A stretch of DNA of 7,898 nt. Source: Helicobacteraceae bacterium (lineage in GTDB: Bacteria > Campylobacterota > Campylobacteria > Campylobacterales > SZUA-545). How positions within the stretch are numbered: position 1 is the stretch's first letter; every line of letters begins with the position of its first letter. The position numbers were made by a program, and so were the translations under genes. Under the pieces are notes generated by a model. That model saw nothing but the letters and a program-made list of their open reading frames with translations, was not told the origin of the DNA and searched no databases. The stretch is from positions 1 to 7,898 of the forward strand of contig JAABTA010000031.1 in NCBI GenBank assembly GCA_011390075.1, read 5' to 3'. This document shows positions 1-6,062 of this stretch, piece by piece.

Positions 1-1
1 G

Positions 2-217
2 TACCCTGCACTTTATATTGCAAAAAGTTTAATAGATGATGGAATTGATATACTCCCTGTTGAGCCGAATATTAAAACTCATAAAGAGCTTCAAATAGTA
101 GAATATAAAGAAGCTTTAGAGCGAGCTGATATCATTGCATTTTTAGTAGCTCATAAAGAGTTTAAAGATTTAGATAATAATGCGGATTTGGACTTTTGTG
201 GAATCTTGAGTCAGTAA
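2..217 (+). CDS. wecC: UDP-N-acetyl-D-mannosamine dehydrogenase, C-terminal end (5' truncated by window)
   Basis: Only the last 71 codons are visible, open from the left edge to TAA at 215-217. The translation starts YPALYIAKSL and contains VEPNI and then ALERADIIAFLVAHKEFK. This pattern fits the C-terminal UDP-binding domain of the UDP-glucose/GDP-mannose dehydrogenase superfamily. From memory, VEPNI followed by AD-(x)n-LV-H-x-FK matches the WecC (UDP-ManNAc dehydrogenase) branch best. Such enzymes oxidise UDP-ManNAc to UDP-ManNAcA with 2 NAD+ in the cytoplasm, for surface polysaccharide synthesis. The catalytic Cys and the NAD-binding Rossmann domain lie outside the window, so the exact substrate is uncertain and another UDP-aminosugar dehydrogenase is possible. 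No clear U-tract terminator follows. The next gene has its own candidate promoter, so this is probably the end of an unrelated polysaccharide unit. Confidence 0.7.
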   Translation, partial: YPALYIAKSLIDDGIDILPVEPNIKTHKELQIVEYKEALERADIIAFLVAHKEFKDLDNNADLDFCGILSQ

Positions 218-304
218 GTACCTATGAAGTTACAAATGGTAACCCTAGTATCACTTGATTTTTAACTTATTCTTAAGTATTATTATTAATATTATAACTT
301 TATA

Positions 305-336
305 TTGACTTTTAATATTTATAAGATTACTATTAT
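305..336 (+). promoter_or_regulatory. candidate sigma70-type promoter of sqr
   Basis: TTGACT at 305-310 (5/6 to the -35 consensus) is followed after 17 bp by TACTAT at 328-333 (4/6 to the -10 consensus). TATTAT at 331-336 is an overlapping alternative with 20-bp spacing. The predicted transcript start is near 340, giving a leader of about 25-30 nt before the ATG at 369. The whole 218-368 gap is extremely A/T-rich, which makes chance -10 matches likely, so the exact hexamers are tentative. I see no gene, RNA or strong terminator elsewhere in this gap. Confidence 0.45.
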
Positions 337-368
337 AGCAATCAAAACTAAATAAAAAGGTGATTGTT

Positions 369-1775
369 ATGAAAAACGAAAACATAACAGAACTCTCAAA
401 TATGATTGAGAAAGAATTAACACAAAGAGGAATTTCTAGAAGGGATGCGCTAAAATTAGCGGGGGTGGGCTCTGCTGCATTTATGCTGAATCCAAAAGAA
501 GCGCAAGCTGCAACACAAGTACATGCCTCAGGAGCTCAAGGCAAAATAGTAATTATTGGTGGTGGTTTTGCAGGTATTTCTGTTGCAGCTAGACTTGCGA
601 GCACATTGAGTAATCCTGATATTACAATTATTGAACCTAACGATAAAATATACTACCAACCTGGTTATACACTTATTGCTTCTGGTGTGTATGGTGACAA
701 CGACACAACTTACAACACAAAAGATTTTATTCCAGATGGCGTAAAGTGGATTCAAGCCAAAGCGGTTGAGTTTATGCCAGAAGAGAACAAACTTAAAACT
801 TCCGACGGAAAAACCGTTGATTATGATTATATGGTAGTTGCAGCGGGGCTAACACTGAACTATGAAAAAATCGAAGGTCTTACAAAAGATAAAATTGGTA
901 AAAACGGCGTAGCGAGTATCTACTTCTTAGAAGGTGCACAAAAAACATGGAGACAGATGCAAGAATTTGTTAACAAAGGTGGCGAAGGTCTTTTTACTCA
1001 CCCTAATACACCAATTAAATGTGGTGGTGCCCCAAAGAAAATTCAGTTTTTAACAGTTTCTCACGCTAATAATGTTGGCAAAAGAGACAATATCAATACA
1101 ACATTCTTGCCAAATGGTGGAGCAATGTTTGGTGTTAAAGAGTATCACGACGCTATTGTTGGCTTTTATGAAGAGAGAAACATGGATTGGGACTACAAAC
1201 ATAACCTTGTTGCTATTGATACAGATGCCAAAAAAGCTACTTTTGAACACAGCTACCAAGTCAAGGGCAACTACGATGAGATCTTAGAAGAGTACGAGAT
1301 GGTGACAAAAAAAGATAGAGTCGTCAAAGATTACGACTTTATCCATGTAACACCTCCAATGGAAGCTCCAGCAGAAATTGGTAACTCTCCAATTGGAAGT
1401 GCCCAAGGCTGGATTCCTGTTGAAAAAGAGACCATGCAACACATTAACTACAAAAATATTTTCGCCCTTGGTGATATTGCTGCTGTCCCTATGGGAAAAA
1501 CAGGTGGAAGTGTAAGAAAACAAGCCCCGATTGTTGTAGAAAATCTCGTTGCAACCATGGAAGGCAAAGCAATGCCATCTAAATACGATGGCTACACAGT
1601 GTGCCCACTGATTACAGAACACGGAAAAGTTGCCATGCTAGAGTTTGACTGGAGCAAACAACCAAAACCATCATTCCCACTTGATCCAAGTGTTGATAGA
1701 TGGGTTTACTGGGTGATGAAAGTTTATATGCTCAAGCCTATGACAATGTACGGTATGCTTAAGGGTATGGCGTAA
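369..1775 (+). CDS. sqr: Tat-signal-bearing FAD-dependent sulfide:quinone reductase, type II-like
   Basis: This is a 468-residue flavoprotein that should oxidise sulfide to polysulfide/sulfur and pass electrons to the membrane quinone pool. ATG 369 is preferred over an upstream in-frame GTG at 360, because AAGG at 357-360 sits 8 nt before the ATG and overlaps the GTG. The N-terminus has a twin-arginine motif (SRRDALK, residues 23-29), a hydrophobic stretch and an AQA-A cleavage-like site near residue 47, implying folded export by Tat. A GGGFAG dinucleotide-binding loop follows at about residues 64-69. GDIAAVPMGKTGG near residue 368 fits the second FAD contact. The protein has only two cysteines: Cys218 (IKCGGAPKK) and Cys412 (DGYTVCPL). 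They fall in the same motifs as the redox pair of the human/bacterial type II SQR, where the family reads KCAGAP and DGYTSCPL. DFIHVTPPM also matches that family. The C-terminal amphipathic-looking tail could bind the membrane. A flavocytochrome c sulfide dehydrogenase-like flavoprotein is the main alternative, but no cytochrome partner is adjacent. Confidence 0.88.
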   Translation: MKNENITELSNMIEKELTQRGISRRDALKLAGVGSAAFMLNPKEAQAATQVHASGAQGKIVIIGGGFAGISVAARLASTLSNPDITIIEPNDKIYYQPGYTLIASGVYGDNDTTYNTKDFIPDGVKWIQAKAVEFMPEENKLKTSDGKTVDYDYMVVAAGLTLNYEKIEGLTKDKIGKNGVASIYFLEGAQKTWRQMQEFVNKGGEGLFTHPNTPIKCGGAPKKIQFLTVSHANNVGKRDNINTTFLPNGGAMFGVKEYHDAIVGFYEERNMDWDYKHNLVAIDTDAKKATFEHSYQVKGNYDEILEEYEMVTKKDRVVKDYDFIHVTPPMEAPAEIGNSPIGSAQGWIPVEKETMQHINYKNIFALGDIAAVPMGKTGGSVRKQAPIVVENLVATMEGKAMPSKYDGYTVCPLITEHGKVAMLEFDWSKQPKPSFPLDPSVDRWVYWVMKVYMLKPMTMYGMLKGMA

Positions 1776-2006
1776 TTGAAAAGAGTAGTTACAGAGCTAC
1801 TTATATTTTTTGGGTTGCTAGTCATACTAGCACCCATTTGGCATGGAGATCTCTTGTCTGAGCCATCGGCACGGTTCTCCTTGCTTTTTTCACAAGCAAG
1901 TGCACAACCGCTCTATCATCCACTGCTTTGGACAGCACCAATCTATCTAGTAACAGTCGTCATAAGAGTGTTGATTCGTGTAGGCAAAAGATTTTTCAAT
2001 AGATAA
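1776..2006 (+). CDS. small two-segment membrane protein abutting sqr
   Basis: This is a 76-codon ORF whose TTG start directly follows the sqr TAA, with no base between them and in the same reading frame. No ATG occurs in its 5' part. AAGGG at 1761-1765 lies 10 nt before the TTG and could serve as its ribosome-binding site. The product has two hydrophobic stretches (about residues 6-22 and 48-69), with basic residues at both ends (MKR; GKRFF). By the positive-inside rule this predicts a hairpin with both ends in the cytoplasm and a loop of about 25 residues in the periplasm. I do not recognise the family. Position implies co-transcription and translational coupling with sqr, so a role in anchoring the exported reductase to the membrane is a reasonable guess, not an observation. 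The start codon is non-canonical. Expression as a read-through C-terminal extension of Sqr cannot be excluded. Confidence 0.6.
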   Translation: MKRVVTELLIFFGLLVILAPIWHGDLLSEPSARFSLLFSQASAQPLYHPLLWTAPIYLVTVVIRVLIRVGKRFFNR

Positions 2007-2014
2007 GTAGCTGA

Positions 2015-2048
2015 ACAAAGAACCCTAGGGTATCCTAAAGCTCTTTGT
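2015..2048. terminator. hairpin between convergent 3' ends (possible bidirectional terminator)
   Basis: ACAAAGA (2015-2021) pairs perfectly with TCTTTGT (2042-2048), and an inner TAGG/CCTA pairing (2026-2029 with 2034-2037) may extend the fold. It lies 8 bp after the small membrane ORF and 8 bp beyond the stop of the opposing HU/IHF gene, the expected site for a shared terminator. The stem is A/T-rich and no U-tract follows on either strand, so intrinsic termination is not assured. Confidence 0.4.
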
Positions 2049-2056
2049 ATCACTCG

Positions 2057-2329
2057 CTATTTTACAATCTCTTTAAGACCTCTTCCTGGTCTAAACTTTA
2101 CTTGTTTTCTTGATGGAATATCCACTCTCTCTTTTGTTTTTGGGTTCATGCCAACGCGTTTAGCAACCTTTTTTACCTCAAACACACCAAAACCTAAAAA
2201 GCCAACGCTTTCGCCCTTTTTCAGTGCGTTTTGGATCTCTTCGATTGAGATCTCCATGGCATTTTTTACATCCTCTTTTTTAAGTCCCGATCTTTTAGCA
2301 ATTATGTTAATAAGATCTGATTTTGTCAT
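2057..2329 (-). CDS. HU/IHF-family (DNABII) DNA-binding protein
   Basis: This 90-residue protein has the usual DNABII length. It begins MTKSDLINIIA, has the helical N-terminal dimerisation half (residues 1-40), GFLGFGVF at 43-50, and the DNA-binding arm motif RVGMNPKT at 58-65, in which Pro63 is the residue expected to intercalate and kink DNA. The end, VKFRPGRGLKEIV, is closer to what I recall of IHF subunits than to classical HU, so I leave the gene symbol open. The start is well supported: AAGGAG (+ strand 2336-2341) sits 6 nt before the ATG. It is a nucleoid architectural protein, probably acting as a homodimer. It is a single gene, convergent with sqr and divergent from pstS, so it shares no operon here. 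Family assignment is secure; the HU versus IHF distinction is not. Confidence 0.93.
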   Translation of the reverse strand: MTKSDLINIIAKRSGLKKEDVKNAMEISIEEIQNALKKGESVGFLGFGVFEVKKVAKRVGMNPKTKERVDIPSRKQVKFRPGRGLKEIVK

Positions 2330-2363
2330 AACGCTCTCCTTAAGATTTTGTTATCATCATATT

Positions 2364-2392
2364 ATCATACAAAAGTTGTATTTTTCTTAAAG
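2364..2392 (-). promoter_or_regulatory. candidate promoter of the HU/IHF gene
   Basis: On the minus strand TATGAT (2364-2369) matches the -10 consensus at 5/6. A weak -35-like CTTTAA lies 17 bp upstream (2387-2392). The overlapping TTATCAT direct repeat (2351-2357 and 2362-2368, + strand) gives further -10-like options, so the exact box is uncertain. Confidence 0.35.
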
Positions 2393-2430
2393 AGCGCCTC
2401 TAAAATCATCGATGAATCAAAAAAAATTTT

Positions 2431-2464
2431 TTGCAATCATTTTGTAACATTCTTCTTCTATAGT
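2431..2464 (+). promoter_or_regulatory. Pho-box-like tandem repeat plus -10 box of pstS
   Basis: Two half-sites, TTGCAAT (2431-2437) and TTGTAAC (2442-2448), are separated by CATT, giving the 7-4-7, 11-bp-period layout of PhoB boxes (E. coli consensus CTGTCAT-AWAT-CTGTCAC). By eye about 11 of 18 positions agree. The second half-site ends exactly 10 bp before TATAGT (2459-2464), a 5/6 match to the -10 consensus, and there is no good -35. This is the architecture of a PhoB-activated promoter, in which the regulator replaces the -35 contact. The gene controlled is pstS, and a PhoB-like regulator is encoded at the end of the operon. The function is inferred. Confidence 0.6.
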
Positions 2465-2469
2465 TCCCA

Positions 2470-2493
2470 AGATCAAAAATACGAGATCAAAAA
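2470..2493 (+). repeat. short direct repeat in the pstS leader
   Basis: AGATCAAAAA occurs at 2470-2479 and again at 2484-2493, a 14-bp period, between the -10 box and the ribosome-binding site TAGGAG (2498-2503). It may be a chance A-rich repeat or a leader element; no function can be assigned. Confidence 0.4.
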
Positions 2494-2510
2494 ACATTAG
2501 GAGTTTCAAA

Positions 2511-3548
2511 ATGAGTAAATTTAAAAAAGTTGCTGGTATTGCTTTAGCAACAACCGTTTTTGCAGGTTCAGCTTTTGCTGATCAGATTAGAATTGTAGGC
2601 TCTTCTACAGTGTACCCTTTTACAAGCTATGTGGCGGAAGAGTTCGGTGCTACTACAGGATATTCAACTCCTGTTGTTGAATCGACAGGTTCAGGTGGTG
2701 GTATGAAGATTTTTTGTGCCGATGATAGCAAAGAGTCACCTAGCTTTACCAATGCTTCTAGACCAATGAAAGTAAGTGAATTTAAAACTTGCCAATCAAA
2801 TGGTGTAAAAGACATTGTTGGATTTAAAGTTGGATTTGATGGTATCTCTATTGCACAATCAAAAGACAATGAACCACTAAACCTAAAAATTGAGCAGGTC
2901 TTTTTAGCCTTAGCACAAGAAGTTCCAAGCGAAGATGGCAAATCACTTATTAAAAATCCTTATAAAAAGTGGAGCGACATTGACAAAACGCTTCCAAACA
3001 AAGAGATTAGAATCATAGGTGCCCCGACTACATCAGGTACAAGAGACGCTTTTGATGAGATGGTTATGGAGAAAGCTTCAGAGAGTTTTCCAGCATACGG
3101 TGGGGAAGATTATAAAAAAGTTAGAACCGATGGTCATTTTATTCCTGGTGGAGAGAATGATAACTTAATTGTTGCAAAACTGGCTCAAGACAAAAATGCA
3201 ATGGGTTACTTTGGTTATAGCTTTTTAGAAGAGAATCACGATAAGATTGAAGGTGTAAAACTAGACGGTGTAGCACCAACAAAAGAGAATATTGCTGATG
3301 GTTCATACCCTGTTTCTAGATCGCTTTTTGTCTATATGAAAGCTGCTCACGAAGGTAAAGTCAAAGGTGTTGGTGAGTTTATTGATCTCTTTGCTTCAGA
3401 TATGATGATTGGACAAAAAGGTGTTCTTAAAAACATTGGTCTTATCCCTATGCCACAAGACGAGCTTAAAAAAGTTCAAAAAAGTATTAAAAACAGAAAC
3501 AAGCTTAATCTAGAGATGGTCAAGAACGGCGTAGTTCTTCCTCTTTAG
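2511..3548 (+). CDS. pstS: periplasmic phosphate-binding protein PstS
   Basis: This is a 345-residue substrate-binding protein of the high-affinity phosphate ABC transporter. The start is supported by TAGGAG 7 nt upstream. The Sec signal peptide has a basic end (MSKFKK), a hydrophobic core and AFA-D cleavage after residue 23. There is no lipobox cysteine, so the mature protein should be soluble in the periplasm. Family signatures are VGSSTVYPF (29-37), ESTGSGGGM (57-65), SRPM (83-86), FDGISIA (109-115) and PTTSGTRDAF (172-181). By analogy with E. coli PstS, the Ser/Thr, Asp110 and SGT segments contact phosphate. Two cysteines (69 and 94) lie close in sequence and could form a disulfide. The GSSTVYPF form resembles the longer PstS type that I associate with Alphaproteobacteria and many Campylobacterota. 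It is the first gene of the pst operon, separated from pstC by a strong hairpin that probably keeps PstS in excess over the permease. Confidence 0.95.
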   Translation: MSKFKKVAGIALATTVFAGSAFADQIRIVGSSTVYPFTSYVAEEFGATTGYSTPVVESTGSGGGMKIFCADDSKESPSFTNASRPMKVSEFKTCQSNGVKDIVGFKVGFDGISIAQSKDNEPLNLKIEQVFLALAQEVPSEDGKSLIKNPYKKWSDIDKTLPNKEIRIIGAPTTSGTRDAFDEMVMEKASESFPAYGGEDYKKVRTDGHFIPGGENDNLIVAKLAQDKNAMGYFGYSFLEENHDKIEGVKLDGVAPTKENIADGSYPVSRSLFVYMKAAHEGKVKGVGEFIDLFASDMMIGQKGVLKNIGLIPMPQDELKKVQKSIKNRNKLNLEMVKNGVVLPL

Positions 3549-3558
3549 CATCCACACA

Positions 3559-3588
3559 ACAAAAGATGCAATTATTTGCATCTTTTGT
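3559..3588 (+). terminator. 13-bp intercistronic stem-loop between pstS and pstC (leaky terminator/RNA stabiliser)
   Basis: ACAAAAGATGCAA (3559-3571) and TTGCATCTTTTGT (3576-3588) are perfect inverted repeats with a TTAT loop. The core GATGCAA/TTGCATC stem is followed by TTTT, resembling an A/T-rich intrinsic terminator that works in either direction. It begins 10 bp after the pstS stop. No obvious new promoter precedes pstC, so partial termination or 3'-end protection of pstS mRNA is the likely effect. Confidence 0.75.
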
Positions 3589-3617
3589 CCAACTACTTAA
3601 GAAAAGGTTTTTACTAT

Positions 3618-4874
3618 ATGTCTAACGAACTTCTCTATCTACTCTTCTTTGGTGGACTGTTTCCGCTCATGTTTATTGCATATATTATTGGGAAAAACAA
3701 AGCTATCTCCCTTACAAACAAAAATATAAAAATGCATTCTCAGCCAAGTCAATATGGTTGGTTTGTCTCTTTATATACAGGACTTCCAATTATTACCATT
3801 ACAGTTGTAGGGGTATTTTTATATCTTTTTGATATCCACCTCTTGCCACCTTTTATGCTTATTAGTTTTGCCCTCTCACTAGGAGCCGTATCTTTAGTGT
3901 TTTTAAACAAAGCTATCAATAAAGACACAAAGGCAAGAAACTTAGTAGAGGGATTTATAGAGGGGTTACTGCTTCTCGCTACATTTGTATCAATTCTTAC
4001 AACTTTTGGAATTTTGATATCTATTCTCTTTGAAGCAATAGAGTTTTTCAGAAGAGAGAGTTTTTTCAACTTTATTTTTGGAACCACATGGAATCCTGAC
4101 ACTGCATTCCTAGAAGGAGCAGGAAGAGGTGGCGAAGAGGTAGCATCAGCAAAATTTGGTGCTGTCCCAATTTTTGCAGGCACATTCTACATTACGGGAA
4201 TTGCCATGCTAGTAGCTGTTCCTATTGGTGTATTTACAGCTATTTTTATGTCTGAGTATGCCAGTGAAACTCTAAGAGACAGAATTAAACCAATTCTAGA
4301 GATCTTAGCAGGTATCCCAACAGTCGTATACGGCTTTTTTGCCGCGATTACTGTTGCTCCTTTGCTTGTAGACTTTTTTGCCTCTTTAGGACTCAAAGCA
4401 TCTTATGAGAGTGCTTTAGGCGCTGGTATTGTCATGGGGATTATGATTGTTCCTATTATTGCTTCTTTATCAGATGATGTTATTAATGCTGTTCCTAAAA
4501 ATGTGAAACAGGGCTCACTAGCCCTAGGCATGAACAAAGCAGAGACGATTAGATTTGTTGTGTTGCCTTCAGCAATGCCTGGAATCATTGCAGCCACCCT
4601 CCTTGGGGTTTCAAGAGCACTGGGTGAGACAATGATTGTTGTCATGGCAGCAAGTTTGCGACCAAATCTAACAATGAATCCACTAGAAGATATGACAACA
4701 GTGACGGTAAAAATTGTGGAAGTTTTAGTAGGAGATCAAGCCTTTGATAGCTCCTTGACTCTTTCAGCTTTTGCCCTTGGACTTGTACTCTTTGTGATTA
4801 CACTTGTCATTAATATTGTCTCTATCTATACTATTAGAAAATTCCATAAAAAATATAAAATCTCAAATCTATAA
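3618..4874 (+). CDS. pstC: phosphate ABC transporter permease PstC, long N-terminal form
   Basis: This is a 418-residue inner-membrane permease that forms the phosphate channel with PstA. ATG 3618, preceded by AAAAGG (3602-3607), is chosen. The frame is open back to a TTG at 3576, but that codon lies inside the pstS/pstC stem-loop and the extension would be unnatural. Three hydrophobic segments (about 4-24, 50-71, 78-98) precede the conserved core, which begins near residue 113. The core has segments near 113-140, 188-211, 228-255, 265-285, 313-345 and 383-405. The cytoplasmic coupling loop that meets PstB is around residues 292-323 (VPKNVKQGS...LPSAMPG), and SRALGETMIV (332-341) is a strong PstC signature. 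E. coli PstC has about 319 residues, so this one carries roughly 100 extra at the N-terminus, as do long PstC forms in other proteobacteria. Its stop codon overlaps the AAGG that serves pstA, indicating coupled translation. Confidence 0.93.
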   Translation: MSNELLYLLFFGGLFPLMFIAYIIGKNKAISLTNKNIKMHSQPSQYGWFVSLYTGLPIITITVVGVFLYLFDIHLLPPFMLISFALSLGAVSLVFLNKAINKDTKARNLVEGFIEGLLLLATFVSILTTFGILISILFEAIEFFRRESFFNFIFGTTWNPDTAFLEGAGRGGEEVASAKFGAVPIFAGTFYITGIAMLVAVPIGVFTAIFMSEYASETLRDRIKPILEILAGIPTVVYGFFAAITVAPLLVDFFASLGLKASYESALGAGIVMGIMIVPIIASLSDDVINAVPKNVKQGSLALGMNKAETIRFVVLPSAMPGIIAATLLGVSRALGETMIVVMAASLRPNLTMNPLEDMTTVTVKIVEVLVGDQAFDSSLTLSAFALGLVLFVITLVINIVSIYTIRKFHKKYKISNL

Positions 4875-4883
4875 GGCGATCTC

Positions 4884-6053
4884 ATGGAAAAAAACGACGA
4901 CTACTTTTATATTCCACAACTCAAAAAAAGAAACCGTAATGGAAAAATTTTTAAGTGGGTGTGTGCCTCTGCACTTATATCCGCCCTATTTTTTCTCTTT
5001 ATCTTTCTTTTTGATATGGTCAGACAGGGCTACCCTGCTTTTACACAAGCCTATATAGAGACAGAGGTTACTTTTAATGAAGATCTCAAATCCAATCCCT
5101 ACTCTGCTTTTGATAGCGATAGTTTCTCTATTATTAGTAGAGCGTGGATGAGAGGGCTTCCAAGAATGATGGATGAAGACCCATCACTCAAGGGCACAGA
5201 ACAAAAAATCTGGGCATTAGCCAACGCGGAAGTGGACCAATATATTAAAGGCCATCCCCATAAGCTCAGAGACAGGGAGCAAAAAATAGTGGATAGAATG
5301 TTGGAGGAAGGAAGCATAGAATCCAAATTTAATGTTATCTTCTTTCTTACAGGGGACTCAAAAATTCCTGAGAATGCAGGTTTTTATTCAGCTATTATTG
5401 GTTCGCTCCTTACTCTATTAGTGACCATGACAATTGCTGTACCAATTGGAATTATGACAGCTATCTATCTAGAGGAGTTTGCACCTGATAATAAGTTTAC
5501 TCAGTTTATTGAGATAAACATTAACAACCTAGCAGCCATACCATCGATTCTATTTGGTCTTTTGGGTCTAGCAATCTTTATTATATTCTTTGGTGTGCCT
5601 AGAAGCTCCCCTTTAGTGGGGGGGATGACACTGGCTTTAATGTCTTTGCCAATTATTATTGTAAGCTCCAAAGCTGCGCTCAAATCTGTGCCAGCTACTA
5701 TTCGCCAAGCTGGATTTGGTTTGGGGCTTACAAGGTGGCAGATTGTAAGAGATCATGTTTTGCCTTTATCGCTCCCAGGAATGCTGACAGGCTCTATTAT
5801 TGCTTTAGCACAAGCAATTGGTGAAACAGCGCCTTTGATTATTGTGGGTATGATAGCCTTTGTGCCAGATGCGGCAACCAATATTTTAGAACCGGCAACG
5901 GTTATGCCAGCGCAAATTTACACATGGTCTGGTATGCCAGAGAGAATGTACATAGAGAAAACGGCAGCAGGTATTTTGGTTTTGCTTACAATATTGCTGT
6001 CTATGAATGGTGTAGCAATCTATTTAAGAAAAAAATTTCACACAAAGTGGTAA
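4884..6053 (+). CDS. pstA: phosphate ABC transporter permease PstA, with N-terminal periplasmic domain
   Basis: This is a 389-residue partner permease of PstC. It starts 9 bp after pstC, with AAGG (4873-4876) overlapping the pstC stop and 7 nt from the ATG. One membrane segment (about 25-45) is followed by a hydrophilic stretch (about 47-165) predicted to be periplasmic. The permease core then has segments near 168-195, 215-237, 243-261, 300-325 and 361-381. The coupling loop lies around 269-300 (VPATIRQAGFGLG...LPLSLPG), and AIGETAPL (311-318) is the PstA signature. The large insert after the first helix resembles the DUF3333-type extension of long PstA proteins; E. coli PstA (about 296 residues) lacks it. 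The extension pairs with the long PstC, so the two probably evolved together. Assignment is firm; the role of the extra domain is unknown. Confidence 0.93.
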   Translation: MEKNDDYFYIPQLKKRNRNGKIFKWVCASALISALFFLFIFLFDMVRQGYPAFTQAYIETEVTFNEDLKSNPYSAFDSDSFSIISRAWMRGLPRMMDEDPSLKGTEQKIWALANAEVDQYIKGHPHKLRDREQKIVDRMLEEGSIESKFNVIFFLTGDSKIPENAGFYSAIIGSLLTLLVTMTIAVPIGIMTAIYLEEFAPDNKFTQFIEININNLAAIPSILFGLLGLAIFIIFFGVPRSSPLVGGMTLALMSLPIIIVSSKAALKSVPATIRQAGFGLGLTRWQIVRDHVLPLSLPGMLTGSIIALAQAIGETAPLIIVGMIAFVPDAATNILEPATVMPAQIYTWSGMPERMYIEKTAAGILVLLTILLSMNGVAIYLRKKFHTKW

Positions 6054-6062
6054 GAGGGGAAT

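Noticed and set aside
229..243. GTTAC/GTAAC small inverted repeat after the dehydrogenase gene, as a terminator
   Set aside because: Only a 5-bp A/T-rich stem with no U-tract; likely chance.
360..368. Upstream in-frame GTG start for sqr
   Set aside because: The GTG overlaps the AAGG that properly serves ATG 369 and has no ribosome-binding site of its own at a good distance.
2148..2390. Open frame on the + strand opposite the HU/IHF gene
   Set aside because: Antisense shadow of a well-supported DNABII gene; no ribosome-binding site or recognisable protein features.
369..3548. A combined sulfide-phosphate system made of sqr and pst
   Set aside because: The two units are separated by an opposing HU/IHF gene and have separate promoters; adjacency alone does not support a functional link.
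3576..3617. TTG start extending pstC by 14 residues
   Set aside because: It lies inside the perfect stem-loop after pstS and would need the hairpin to be translated; ATG 3618 has AAAAGG before it.
4804..5058. 84-codon frame across the pstC/pstA junction
   Set aside because: Overlaps two firmly assigned genes in another frame, with low-complexity translation.
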